Shown: one piece after another, positions 1-10,700 of the stretch
Position numbering within the stretch: position 1 is the stretch's first letter
Layout: each line of letters opens with the position of its first letter
Assembly: GCA_008330645.1 (NCBI GenBank)
Contig: VLTN01000023.1
Span: 186,001-250,000, forward strand
Source of the DNA: Cafeteria roenbergensis
Taxonomy: Eukaryota; Sar; Bigyra; Bicosoecida; Cafeteriaceae
Direction: 5' to 3'
DNA: 64,000 nucleotides
Position numbers and translations under genes: made by a program
Notes under the pieces: generated by a model
Seen by the model: the letters and a program-made list of their open reading frames with translations, nothing else
The model's database searches: none
Told to the model about the DNA's origin: nothing

Positions 1-3000
1 CTCAGCGTCGCTTGAGGCGACGCTGGAGGCAGCACCCCTAGACGGCGCGAAGCCGGTCGGCAGAGCCAAGGCCGGGCCGGCGTGCCACTGGTCCGCTTGC
101 CTGCTTCCCATGAGGGCGGCGGCAGCAAAGTCTGGGACCACGTTGGACACGCGCAGGCCACCGGCCGACTCCGGCCTCGTCCGCTGAAGGCGCGACGTGG
201 AGATGGCGCCTCGGTCGCGAGCGGACGTGTTCACGGCAAGCTCTGGCCGGGACCGCCTCGCTCCCTTGGCAAGCTCACCGCCCCGCTGCGCGTCGCTGGA
301 GCCGCTGCCCCCCAAGCCTGGCCCGAGCCGCGCAGCGTCGCCAAGGTTGAGAGGCGAGAGCAACCGTCGCGGGCCAAGGGCGAGTTGCTCCGTCGATGGG
401 CCGGTGCCGCCGTGCTGGGGTGCGGCCGCAGCGGCGGCGGCGGCCTCGGAGGCGGCCTTGGAGGCAGCCTCCCGCATTTCCCGGGCTGCGGCTGTGACGC
501 GCGCGAGCTCCTCAGCTGACGCAGGTGCCATGTGGCTCGGCCGCTGGGCGAACACTGGCGAGCCGGCCCTGCCACCGCCTCGGGCGACGGCCGTGCCGAC
601 CATCAAGCCCGCCGCGCCGGCGCGCGCAATGGCGGCCGCCGAAGCAGCAGCGGCAGCCTCCACCTCGTTTCCCCTGGGCTCCGAGGCCCCCGCCCCGCCC
701 CCACGGGCCCGAGCGGCCGCCTGCGACGCTGACGCGGGGCGACGACCTGCCAAGCGCCCCGGAGCGCGCTTGCCTCCCAGCTCAAGCCGCCTGCTGGCGC
801 GCTCATGGCCGGCCCCTCCGCCGGCACTCCGCGCAGCGAACCCGCCATCCGCGTCCGCGGCAGTGTCGCTCGGGCCTGTGCTGACGGTGACGAGCGCCGG
901 CAGATCTCCCGCCCCGGAGGCGGACGTCACGATGGGCTCCGTCACGGTGGCCAGCCTCAGCGGGATGGTGGACACTGCGCCCGGGCCCTTCCGAGCCGAG
1001 GACGCGGTGGCAGACAGGGGGCGAGACGCCGAGGCGGAGGCTGGCCGCCGGGCCGAGGCGGAGGCCGGCCGCCGGGCTGAGGCGGAGGCTGGCCTCTTCA
1101 AGCCGGCCAAAGGCTGTCCGCCTCCGGGGCCTGAGCCCGCGCCCGCGCCGGGCTGCGAGCTGCCGGTACCGTCAGCCGCCGCTGCTCCACCGTAGGGCCT
1201 GTGTGACGGGCCGGCGCGCGGCTTGGCCTCCCGCGGCTCGGATCGACCGGTTGCGGCTGCGGCTGCGGCTGCGGGCTCCGTCGCCGCAGTCGTGCCCCTG
1301 CCCGCACGCCCTGCCTCCGGCGCGTGGGGGTGCGGCGGCGGCGGCGGTGGCGGGCTGAGCCCCGAGCCCCTGCCTGCGCCGCCGCCGCGGTGCAGCTGCG
1401 GCTTCTCGGTCAGCTGCTGCCACGCAAGCCCGGCGGCAGCGCCTTCGTTCTCTGCCAGGCCAGCCACGACGCGACTGAGACCAGGGCTCTCTGCCGCGGC
1501 TGCCAGCGCGGCGTCCGCTACGCTGGGCGCCCTGGCGCGTCTCGCGGCGAGCCGGGTTCCCGGCGACTTGGGCTGCAGCTGCGCTTGAGCGCATTGCTGT
1601 TTTTGCGGCGGGGGCGTCTGACCTTGCTGGCTGTGGCGAGTCCGCGCTGTCTCTTCCCTGGGCGATGCGTCGCTCGGCCTCTGGCGGCTGCTCGGGCGCG
1701 CACGGTCCGAAGCAGCCCCGCGCTCGCTCGGGCTCTGCGCGCAGAATGCCGCGGCGGTCGCGCTTGCGGTCGGACCCCCAGAGCGCCGCTGCCCCGACTC
1801 GCTTGTCCTCTCAGAGGAGCCGTCCGCGCCGACGTCCTCGTCGCTCTCCGCCAAGGTTTCGCCTGCAGGATGTCCTGCGGCAGACCCCGCTGCGGCCGGG
1901 CTGTCAGCCCTGGCCGTATCGCTGCGATGCCGGTGGGGGTGCTGACTCGCCGCCAGCGCTGTTGCGCCGGCGCGCCCCGCCTCGCGCCCGCCGCCTTGGC
2001 TTGCAGCCGGCCGGCTCGCCGAGCCACGCAGGCCCGGGCGAGGCGCCGCAGCCGGCGTCCAGCCCGGCGACTTGGGAGAGCCCAGGCCGCAGCTGGTCGC
2101 CGACCCGCCGGACACGGACCGGCACTGTGCCCCGGCGCCGCGAGCACCGGCCCCGCTCGGCTCGCTGCCGTGGCTGCTGGCAACGTATGGCGACGAAAGG
2201 CCCCTCGCCGAAACGGGTGCCCCGCGGCTCGACAGGGTCCCGTTTCCCTGCCTGTCCGCACTCCCCGCCCGGCCGCGTGCGATGCCGGATATGGCGGAAG
2301 ACATGGACCCTGCCCTATCGCGGTGCGTGCCCGAGCTGGACTTGACAGCCGAAGCCAGCTGCATGAGCCGGAACGACGGGGCGGTGCTGTCGCCCGTGGG
2401 GCTGCACGCGGGTGGCGTCGCGGCGATGCCGGCGAAGTCGACTTCCGCATCGGCGCCTTGGTCGGAGGAGTGCCCAGGCCTGTCCGTGCCCTCCAATGTG
2501 CGCAGCGCAAGCGCAAGCTCGGAAAGCTGGCGCTGCATGATGTCCCGCTGCTGCAGCGCCAGGTCCTTCTCGATCCTGGCCGCGCGCTCGGCAGCCATCG
2601 CGGCTTCGCACCGTGAGATCACCGTTTCCTGCGACCCGGCCAACTTGGCCACCTCCCGCTGGGACAGCGCGAGGCGCCGCTCCAGCGCGCGCACATTCTT
2701 CATGGTTGCCGTTCCCTCGTGCACTTTCCTGGCCGCCTCCGTGGTTTCGGCCACGGCCTCCCCGAACGCTCCCTCGAGCGCACGCTGCGCAACAATCAGC
2801 TCCTCCTCGGCTCGGGCCTTTGCCTCCGATACTCGCCGGTCTGCCTCCGCATTGTCCACTACAAGTTGCAGGCATCGGTCTGAGAGCCTTTTGTTCTCTT
2901 CAACGAGCACCTGGAGCTCGGCAGACATTGCCGCGACGGTTGACTCGTGCTCGGCGTTCTGACGGCGGGCCATCTCCAGCTCCTCTGCCAAGGACGCTGC

Positions 3001-3213
3001 CTCCGCTTGCGCGGCTATGGCATCTCCCTCGAGTGCAGGTTGCAGGGTGTCCCACTGGCGCTGCAAGGCGTTGGCCTTCTCCTGGGCGCGCATCGCTGCC
3101 AGGCGCTCAGCATACAACTCCTCGCGGCAGGCGTGCAGCTCCTCCTGCACCTCCTCCAGCAGCGACGGCCCAGCAGGCGCTTTGGCTTTGGTTTTTGCCT
3201 TCCGCCCCGGCAT
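1..3213 (-). CDS. Coiled-coil protein with long disordered tail (3' end outside window)
   Basis: The frame is open from the ATG at 3213 down to base 1 with no stop, giving at least 1071 residues. The start (MPGRKAKTKAKAPAG) is basic and is followed, from about residue 18 to 235, by a heptad-rich helix full of Glu, Gln, Arg, Leu and Ala with few Pro or Gly, typical of a parallel coiled coil. The rest is Ala/Ser/Pro/Arg-rich, low complexity and probably disordered, with short repeats such as RRPASASA near residues 705-725. A basic start plus N-terminal coiled coil is common in basal-body and axonemal proteins, but I recognise no family. Several long antisense frames overlap it; the coiled-coil pattern and the absence of stops over 3.2 kb favour this one. 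The function is unknown and the C-terminus is missing. Confidence 0.72.
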   Translation of the reverse strand, partial: MPGRKAKTKAKAPAGPSLLEEVQEELHACREELYAERLAAMRAQEKANALQRQWDTLQPALEGDAIAAQAEAASLAEELEMARRQNAEHESTVAAMSAELQVLVEENKRLSDRCLQLVVDNAEADRRVSEAKARAEEELIVAQRALEGAFGEAVAETTEAARKVHEGTATMKNVRALERRLALSQREVAKLAGSQETVISRCEAAMAAERAARIEKDLALQQRDIMQRQLSELALALRTLEGTDRPGHSSDQGADAEVDFAGIAATPPACSPTGDSTAPSFRLMQLASAVKSSSGTHRDRAGSMSSAISGIARGRAGSADRQGNGTLSSRGAPVSARGLSSPYVASSHGSEPSGAGARGAGAQCRSVSGGSATSCGLGSPKSPGWTPAAAPRPGLRGSASRPAASQGGGREAGRAGATALAASQHPHRHRSDTARADSPAAAGSAAGHPAGETLAESDEDVGADGSSERTSESGQRRSGGPTASATAAAFCAQSPSERGAASDRARPSSRQRPSDASPREETARTRHSQQGQTPPPQKQQCAQAQLQPKSPGTRLAARRARAPSVADAALAAAAESPGLSRVVAGLAENEGAAAGLAWQQLTEKPQLHRGGGAGRGSGLSPPPPPPPHPHAPEAGRAGRGTTAATEPAAAAAAATGRSEPREAKPRAGPSHRPYGGAAAADGTGSSQPGAGAGSGPGGGQPLAGLKRPASASARRPASASARRPASASASRPLSATASSARKGPGAVSTIPLRLATVTEPIVTSASGAGDLPALVTVSTGPSDTAADADGGFAARSAGGGAGHERASRRLELGGKRAPGRLAGRRPASASQAAARARGGGAGASEPRGNEVEAAAAASAAAIARAGAAGLMVGTAVARGGGRAGSPVFAQRPSHMAPASAEELARVTAAAREMREAASKAASEAAAAAAAAPQHGGTGPSTEQLALGPRRLLSPLNLGDAARLGPGLGGSGSSDAQRGGELAKGARRSRPELAVNTSARDRGAISTSRLQRTRPESAGGLRVSNVVPDFAAAALMGSRQADQWHAGPALALPTGFAPSRGAASSVASSDAE

Positions 3214-3683
3214 CCTGCTGGCCAGGCAAGGTCGGCCGGGTGAGCTGCGGCAATTTTGCCTGGGCCGGGCGCAGTTGCAGAGCTGTTTCGTTCCAACGGG
3301 GCGGAGCATCGCGCCACCCCCGCGCCACAGCCGCCGCAGCAGGGCTGGACCGAGCGAGCGCACATTTATGACGCTGCCTCTGCCTGGGGTAAGCTGGGCG
3401 CTTGGGCAGGGACGGGCGCAGCGCGAGCGGCCGGAAGCTTGGACTGTGAACCGTGATTGGGCCTCCAGCGCCGTGCGGCAGCTGTCACGCACTCAACGCG
3501 CGACCGTCGCTCGACGACATGCAGAAGGTGAACCGCACGCGGGGAGGGAGTGCGGGGCAAAGGGAGCGGCGGAGCAGCGCACGACGGCGCGGCCCGCCAG
3601 GCCAGTCGACCACCGGCCGTCTGGGGCTCGCTGGTCAGGAGAGCGTTGGGAAGCGAGCAGGTGGCAGCATGAAGCCGCGCGCC
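3214..3683. other. Gene-free stretch, 470 bp
   Basis: Between the start of the coiled-coil gene and the stop of the desaturase gene, both on the minus strand. It must hold the 5' region of the former and the 3' end of the latter. I see no TATA box, repeat or RNA gene. Confidence 0.6.
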
Positions 3684-5239
3684 TCACTGGGTGCGCAAGT
3701 ACGCAACCTCGTCGTCGGCCATGGTGTTGCGGCGGACGCGGCTGAACGGGCTGAGGATGGGGCTGGTGATGTAGCGCCAGATGACCTTGATCCAGCTGTG
3801 GTGCACGGGCAGGTCCTCGTAGAACTCCGGGGTGGAGTCGCGGAGCTTGCGCAGGGTGGACCCGGGAAGGTTGCAGAAGTCGTGGTGCTCGTTGTGGTAC
3901 CCGACCCAGAAGCTGAACCAGTTGAGCGGGCCGTAGTAGGAGTAGGTCTCCTGGCCGCGCACGAAGGTGTAGTGCTCGGCAACGAAGTGGCCCGCCATGG
4001 GGTGGAGGCCCATGCCGAGGAGGGTGGAGGCGATGAGGTAGACAGGGGCCATGGCGCTCCAAGTGGCGGGGTCGTTGATGTCGGAGCCGCAAAAGGCGGC
4101 GAGCCCGGTGGAGAAGGCCACCTGGAAGACGAGGTTGTACAGCTCCATGACGGAAGGCGACTTTCCTACGGTGATGAGGGGGCGCAGGGCGTAGAAGAAG
4201 GGCTGGCAGATCATCCAGATGGTCTTGAGGAAGGGGTTGGTGCCCACGACGTGGCCCTCGAGCGCGGTGGGCACGTCGCTGTCGATGCCGTCCTCGCCCT
4301 GGTACTTGTGGTGCTCATTGTGGTAGCGCTTGAACGACCTGCGGGGGCGGCGGTGGCTCGGCCGGTCGGGGACGACGGCAGTTGGGTGGCAGGCAGCGGC
4401 TGGACAAACCGCAATTGCCGCCTCGCCCGCTCCCTCCATGTGCGCAGGCGCCCGCAGCAGCACGCAGCGCGCCGGCCGTATTTCCCAGCGAGCGGGCCCA
4501 TATACTCACGCGTACGCGGGGATGCCGAGCGGGGCGTTCGCGATGAGGCCGAGCGTCTTGCCGAGAAGTCCGCCGCCAGCGAGGTCGTGGCTGATCTCGT
4601 GCATGGCCAGGGTCATGGAGTGGTTGCAGATGCCGCCGATGGAGTACGCCACCAGGAGGAAGCGAGCCCACCACTGCCACTCGCTGTCCAGAGGCCTGGT
4701 CACCAGGTACGCGCAGCCGATCTGAACGAACATCGCCAGCACGACGTAAATGCCAGTGGAGTAGTCCACGCGCTTCAGAGTCTTGAAGAGCTGCGGCGCG
4801 CAGGGGGACAACGGGTGGGGCGCCCTGGGAGCAGCATGGCATCCACAAGTCGCACCTGTCGGGCGTCGGCGGCCCACGCGGGCGCCTTGGGTGCTCGGGG
4901 CTCGCAGAAGGTTTCCGGTCGCGCCCTTCAACCGAGGCAAGGGCGGGAAGCACGCGCCCCGGCCGGTGCCGCCACGCTCAGCGCGAGCGGCGAGTGGGGC
5001 TCCGGCCCCGCAAGGCACAGTCGCCCCGCGCCTCGCATCGCAGCCCAGAGGGGGCGCTTCAGCCACGGGTTCGTCTCGCGTGCGTCAGGAAACGGTCTGA
5101 AGACCTTCCCGCTCCTCACCTTGGGGTAGGCCTGGCGCATCTGCACGTTGCGCGTGGCGTGCGGCTCCGACAGGTCGTCATAGTCGAACGCCACGTCTGA
5201 GCGCACTGCGGCGCTCGAGGAGGAACGTCCGCGGCCCAT
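3684..5239 (-). CDS. DEGS/DES1: Sphingolipid (dihydroceramide) delta-4 desaturase
   Basis: Three exons: 5120-5239, 4510-4790 and 3684-4338 (introns GTGAGG...CAG and GTGAGT...CAG), giving 351 residues against about 323 in human DEGS1. The enzyme places the 4,5-trans double bond in dihydroceramide to make ceramide, at the ER membrane, using a di-iron centre. All three histidine boxes are present: HEISH at residues 104-108, HNEHH at 140-144 and HNEHH at 282-286. The family signatures SFKRYH, GLHP, GHF.AEHY, ETYSYYGPLN and VGYHNEHHDF are kept, as is the NHSMTLA run before box 1. Hydrophobic segments lie around residues 52-70, 82-100, 170-190 and 228-244. The first exon is short and hydrophilic. 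The start is the only ATG that fits the splice phase. It is divergent with the DNAJC3-like gene 348 bp away, another ER protein, so a shared promoter is plausible. Confidence 0.95.
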
Positions 5240-5587
5240 GGGGGAAGCGCGGAGCCCGATCACGGTTGTGCCGGCACGCAATCGCCCCTTTGCGCTCGGC
5301 TTGGGCTGCCCCGTCGAATCTCGCGGCTCTGCCGGTCACAACTCTGGTCGCAACTCAGGCAGCGAGTACTGCGTCGCCACGTGGATCGGCAGGCGCTTGC
5401 AGACGGCCCAGGTGCCACCCGGGCCGCCGAGGCGCAGGTCCGCCTCGCAAGCACCTCTCCAGCAGTCCCGTGCACCTAGCTGCGACCGGGCGCGGACGCT
5501 GGCAACGCGGGTTCGGCCGCACCGGCGTGAAAACGTGCCCCCAACAAGTGCTCAGCCGGCCTTTGCCCTCAGGGTAGGCAGCGCAGG
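5240..5587. promoter_or_regulatory. Divergent spacer between DES and DNAJC3-like genes
   Basis: 348 bp between two start codons pointing away from each other, so it should hold both promoters. No TATA box. It contains GGCTCTGCCGG at 5325-5335, an 11-mer also found in two other divergent spacers of this window. A CAG-rich stretch lies just upstream of 5588. Confidence 0.5.
5325..5335 (+). promoter_or_regulatory. Candidate promoter motif GGCTCTGCCGG
   Basis: Exact 11-mer in the DES/DNAJC3 spacer. The same word is at 15569-15579 (reverse) and 61826-61836, both also in divergent spacers. Function is inferred from position only. Confidence 0.25.
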
Positions 5588-7075
5588 ATGCTGCGGCTCA
5601 CCGTTGCGCTCGCGGCGCTCGCTGCTCTTGCTCTCCTGACGCCTACTGGCGCTGCCACTGCGGAGTGGAAGAAGCTCCGTACGCGCGGCGACAAGCTGTT
5701 CCGGAAGGGCGACTTTGGCGGCGCCACCACGGCATACACGACAGCCATCAACTCAGTAGACGATGCCTCGTCCGCCGACGGCAAGGCTGCCCTCAAGCGG
5801 CTGTACCTGCAGCGCGCCAAGGCGCGCGCCAAGCGGGGCCGCAAGTCGGCGGCCGTGTCCGACCTCGGCCACGCAGTGGACGCCGACCCCGGGTTCGCCG
5901 CGGCGCGCCTCATGCGCGCGCAGATCAACCTGGAGCAGGGCGAGTGCACCGCGGCACGGGAAGACTACGAGGAGGTGCTCAAGGCGGACCCGCGCAAGCG
6001 CGACGCTCAGAAGCGCCTGCCAGACGCCCGCGAGTGCGAGCAGGCGCTGCGCGCCGCAGAGGAGGCACGCCAGCGGCAGGACTGGGCAGCCGTTGAGCGG
6101 TACGTGGACGACGCCACCATGGCAGGCCGCGCCACCCGAGCCCCCCAGGTCCTGCTCCTCCGCGCAGAGGCCCGCATCCGCTTGCAGAAGTTCCCCGAGG
6201 CCTCCGCCGACAGCCTCGCAGCCATCAAGCTGGACAAGAGCCTCGCCGACGCATACCGCGTCCGGGGGGACAGCTTCTACGCGCAGCAGGAGTTCGAGTC
6301 GGCCGCGAACCACCAAGAGCAGGCCCTCAAGCTCAACCCTGGCCACTCTGCTGCGCGGGTCAGGCTGGCCCTGGCGCAGCGGGTCCACCAGCTCGATGAA
6401 GCAGCCAAACAGGCCAAGGCGCGGGGCGACCACGCTGCCGCCGCAGAGGCCCTCGCGCAGCTCGAGAAGGCAGACTCGGGCCACGGGCCGCTTGTGCTCC
6501 GCGCGGCCGCCGACCTCGCTGACGCCCTGCTTGCGACGGGGGACGCTGCGGGCGCCAAGGACGCAGCTGAGCGCGCGCTGAAGATTCACCAGACGCACGA
6601 GCAGGCAATGATTGCCCTCGTGAAGGCGTTGATTGGAGTGGACGACCTGAACGCTGCCGCCCAGGCGGCGCGCCGCGCGATGCAAGCGCACGGCCGCAAC
6701 CAGGCCATCCGCGAGCTCGTGCAGCGCACGGAAACGCTGCTGAAGCGCGCCAACGAGGTGGACTACTACAAGGTGCTCGCTGTGCCGCGGTCCGCCGACG
6801 CGCGCACCATCAAGAAGGCGTACCGGCGCGCGGCCCTTGAATGGCACCCGGACAAGGCGCCCTCCGAAGACGTGCGGGAACAGTACGACACCAAGTTCAA
6901 GGAGATCAACCTGGCTTACGAAGTCCTCTCGGACCCGGAGAAGAAGGGGCGCTACGATAGGGGCGAGGACGTCGACCAGCCCCAGCAGCAGCAGCACCGG
7001 GGTGGCCACCCGTTCGGCGGCTTCCCTGGCGGCTTCCGTTCAGGGGGCAGCACGTTCACCTTCCACTTTGGATAG
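5588..7075 (+). CDS. DNAJC3: ER-lumenal TPR/J-domain co-chaperone, DNAJC3/p58IPK type
   Basis: A single exon of 495 residues, close to human DNAJC3 (504). It opens with a clear signal peptide (about residues 1-24, Leu/Ala-rich core, likely cleavage after ATA). A long TPR solenoid follows, with repeats recognisable as pairs of amphipathic helices from about residue 25 to 385 (for example the units around [16 protein letters not shown] and [15 protein letters not shown]). The J domain lies at about residues 392-459, with the HPD triplet at 420-422 that stimulates Hsp70 ATPase. A Gly/Phe-rich tail ends the protein. Animal p58IPK binds unfolded clients with its TPRs and hands them to BiP in the ER lumen; this domain order supports the same role. 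There is no KDEL-like tail, as in the animal protein. The ATG at 5588 is the first in frame and directly gives the signal peptide. Confidence 0.93.
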   Translation: MLRLTVALAALAALALLTPTGAATAEWKKLRTRGDKLFRKGDFGGATTAYTTAINSVDDASSADGKAALKRLYLQRAKARAKRGRKSAAVSDLGHAVDADPGFAAARLMRAQINLEQGECTAAREDYEEVLKADPRKRDAQKRLPDARECEQALRAAEEARQRQDWAAVERYVDDATMAGRATRAPQVLLLRAEARIRLQKFPEASADSLAAIKLDKSLADAYRVRGDSFYAQQEFESAANHQEQALKLNPGHSAARVRLALAQRVHQLDEAAKQAKARGDHAAAAEALAQLEKADSGHGPLVLRAAADLADALLATGDAAGAKDAAERALKIHQTHEQAMIALVKALIGVDDLNAAAQAARRAMQAHGRNQAIRELVQRTETLLKRANEVDYYKVLAVPRSADARTIKKAYRRAALEWHPDKAPSEDVREQYDTKFKEINLAYEVLSDPEKKGRYDRGEDVDQPQQQQHRGGHPFGGFPGGFRSGGSTFTFHFG

Positions 7076-7791
7076 GTTTGCGCGCGCGCGCTCTGTGAGG
7101 TGGCGTGCGCTTAGCCCGAGTGGCGCACGGCAGGGCAAACGCGCAGCGTTGTGATTCGGATGCGGTCGCGCTGCCGGCGCAGTCCTCCCCACGCCTCAGC
7201 ATGTGCTGCGCGCTCAGCGACAAGCCACGCGCATGGGTCGAAGCGCATTGCCCGCGCTGGCTGGCCATGAGATGCCCCGAGTCGCTGGGGCGTCATCATC
7301 AGGCGCGAGCTTCCCCATCGCACCGGAATGGACGCAAGGGGCCCACAAACCACGATCCTTGCGAGCGAGCCGTTGCGCACTCTGGGACCGTTGCTTGCCA
7401 GGCCGGGCGGGCTTGGCCCCGAGACGAGGGCCGCGCACGGTGGCTTGACGGGCGCTTGAGCGAGTCAGTGCACTGGCCCGATCGTAGATGACGCGATGGA
7501 AAACAACCTGACCCAAAGACGCAGCGCCAAAAAAAAAACGCAAGTCCACGAGTCTGACTGAAACGCTAGCAACGGGAGCACAGAGTGCTCACTCCAGAGC
7601 GCTGAGGCAGCGCCCGTCAAGAGGACACTCGTTCCCCGCCCAAGCCGCGGGCCCGCCGCTTGCGCAACTGGAAGAAGCAACGGCAGCGGCGTAAAGGCCC
7701 GCAGCGCGTGTCGGCTCAGGCCGGTCTCTGCTGTCCACCCCCCCCGCTCGCCGAGCCTTTCCAGCGAGGCAGCCCAACAAGGCTCGCTGCA
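7076..7791. other. Gene-free stretch, 716 bp
   Basis: 3' region of the DNAJC3-like gene and 5' region of the WD40-like gene. A short (GC)n run sits right after the stop (about 7080-7091), and an A-run lies at about 7530-7539. Frames open here lack an ATG or any family likeness. Confidence 0.5.
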
Positions 7792-10700
7792 ATGGAGTCG
7801 GAAGCCAGCTGTGCCTTTCGTGTGCTCGCGGACTCGGTGGCTAGTGCGCGGCGAGCCGTCCGGGAAAGCGAGCTTGAGGCGAACCGGCAACTCAAAGCGC
7901 CCTCCTCGTCGGGGGTTGAAGCATGCGGCGCTGCAGGCGACACGCGTGACAACCGGACTGGATGCCGGTGGGCGTGCCGAGGAGGCACAATGGCCGCGGA
8001 TGCCGCGGCCTCCGTCGGGCCTCGTGGCCCTGCTCAGCAAGTGCGCCGTCGCGAGCAGCGCCCGTTTCACTGGCCTGCGCTGGGCTGGGCTGACTGCGGC
8101 CCCACCACCGCAGCCACCCAGCTCGGCACCGAGCACGAGCGTGCTGGCCTACACGCTGCCCCTCTCGTGCGGGAAGATGGGCTGATCGTCACCTGCACCA
8201 ACGACCCCGAGCCGGACGACGGGCCGGCCAGGTCCGGCGCTGCTCGCTGGTCGCTGGCTTTTGCAGACTGGGAAGCAGCCGCCTGGCTCGCAGTCGTTGG
8301 CGATGCCTCTGTGCCAAGACGCGCTTCGTCTGGCAGGCGTACTGCAGCTGCGCTGGGTTTTGCCGGCTGCGCGGACGACGATGTGACCGACTGCCCAGAG
8401 GGCGCGGACTTTTGCGAACCCCGCTTTGGGGAAGCATGCCCAGGACAGCCCGATTGCCAAGCCCCGCGGTCCCGCGCCAAGCGCGCCCGCTCGCCTCGGG
8501 GGGCGCCGCGAGATGTCGAGAGCGAGCCACGTCGCCAGTCGATTCGCTGCGTGTGGTCGCTGCCAGCGCGTGCCCCCGCCCGCGAGCTGGCGTGGCTGGG
8601 CCCGTCGCGCGCGGTTTCCATTGGTGACTACAGTCTGTCTGTGCTCGCCGTCCAGGCTGCGCTAGCGGAAGACCCCTCGGCCTACGAGACGGTGTTTGAG
8701 CCAGACTGGGCGCGTCACCTCCGCCGGCAAGGCACGCCGCTCCGCGCAATCGACACGAATTTGGACTGCTCCCAGGCCCTGTGCGCCGTCGGCGGTCACG
8801 ACGGCATCCTGCGTCTCGTCGATGCGTCCCCGCAGGGTGCGGGGCGCGCGGTGCTTGCAGTTCCGCTCCGACCGGAGTCGGGCCAGCTCGACGCAAGCGC
8901 GCACCTGGCGCCGGTGATTTCCTCTATCCGCTGGGGAGGCACCGGCAAGTTCTGGTGCACGGGAGGGCCCTGCCACCCACTTCGCAGTCCGCCTGCGGCG
9001 TCGACAGGGGCAGGGGATCTTCGTGGCTTCTTAAGGGCGTTTGACGTCGCTGCCCGTCCGGGCAGCGAAGCACCGGCATGGTCGGTGGCCTCGGCATGGT
9101 CCCCTGTGCCCGGGGATGGCGACCAGATCGTGGTGGCGCTGACTGAGGACGGCCGAGCGCACTGGGTGGACGCGCGCTGCGGTTCCGTTGTGAGGGAATG
9201 GGACAGTGGCGAGCCCGGCGCCTTCGCTGCAGCTCCGCTCGGCTTTCAGTGGCAGCGCACCAGCGACGTCCCTGTGTCGCTCAATATCGGAGCCAGAGCA
9301 TGGAACGCCCCATTCTCCACGGAAGACGGGGGTCGCGCCGCTGCAGGGCGGCCCTGCCCAGCATCCGCACTGCCCGCCTCGGCACCAGGCCAGGGCCGAG
9401 GCACGACAGTGGGGCAGGCGGCAGGCTCGCCGCCCCCGCCCTGGCAGTCGCCCAGGCAGCTCGATGTGGCGACAATGCAGGCGCGTGCTGCTGGTGCGGT
9501 GATCGCTGCCTTGGTACCCACCCCGAGGCTCGCGACGAGGCTGTCAGGCTCCGTGGCGATCGGCACTGGCCTCGGCAGGATGGCAATGTGCGCTGCTCAG
9601 GGTCCGGCCGGGGGAGCCGCCAGAGCCTTGGAAGCGGTGCTCCAGCTCCCAAGCGACCCGGACAGCCATGGACTGGTTCGCGCGTGCGACCCTCTGATTT
9701 CGGTGATGAGCACCATGGACGCGCGAAACCTCCGCCTTGCGGTCGACGTCCGAGGAGCGCTTGTCTGCAGGATCCGCCCAGAGGCATCGGGCGGAGCAGA
9801 GGAGGACCAAGTCGCCGTGCCCGTGGTCGGGCAGGCGACAGAGCAAGCGCCCACGAGGGCGCTGCTGCTGTCCAGCGGGGCCGGGGGCGCGACGCTGTGG
9901 CTGGCGCACGGCGTGATGGCAGGCCAATGCGACGAGCGCCTCCAGCTGGTGGCGGCCATTCCTGCCAAGGACTTGTGCAGTGGAAGGCTGCCACAGGTCC
10001 CGCCAGGCGCCGCGGTGGAGGGCGTTGCATCGGCAGCATCACAGGCAGCGCTCGAGCTAAGCGATGGCTGGCCGTCGTATCACGCCGTGCCCGGAGGGCA
10101 CAGCTCGATTGACGCTTCCAAGATGCGTGCAAGGCTGCAGGCGCTGATGGTGCTCGACGAGCGGGATCCCCTCGTCGTCAACGGCGCGTCTCAGATTGTG
10201 GAGCCTCGCGGAGCTGCGCCCGGGTCGGCAGCTTCTGCTGTCGGCACCGCGTCCAGGGCCCACACTGGCCCAGCCAGCGGCTTCGGCCACAGCACTGGCA
10301 CCACGCCCAGGGATTGCACGCCGGATGGCAGCAAGCCGGAGGCAGCAAGGCGTGCGGCCGCAGACTTCCGGTCTGCCGCCTCCACGCTCGGTCCGCTGCT
10401 CCTGCCGACGGGAAACCTGCGCACCAGCGACGTAGCAGCTGCAGAGCATCCGGACCGGCTGAGCCTGGTGGCCATGGTTGTGTCGGCGACCAGCGAGGGG
10501 GACCTGGCCGTGACCGCAGTGCCGCTGCCCCGCTCGAGCTTGCATGCTGGCGTGGCCAAGGACCACGCGGACCTACCCGAGCTGTCGGCGGCGAGGGACA
10601 GCCAGCCCATGGTCACCCGGCCGCTGCCCCGCCGGCCCGAGGCCCGTCACCGCCCACCGTCACCGGCTGCCGACTCGGCGTCGGAAGGCGAGGACCTCCT

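Noticed and set aside
1324-2616. 430-codon plus-strand frame near the left edge
   Set aside because: Antisense to the coiled-coil gene; Arg/Ala-rich with no pattern of its own.
5753-7009. Long minus-strand frame opposite the DNAJC3-like gene
   Set aside because: Antisense shadow of a well-supported TPR/J-domain gene; common in very GC-rich DNA.
7660-7791. Upstream extension of the WD40-like gene
   Set aside because: In frame but with no ATG; starts on TTG, which is not expected in a nuclear gene.
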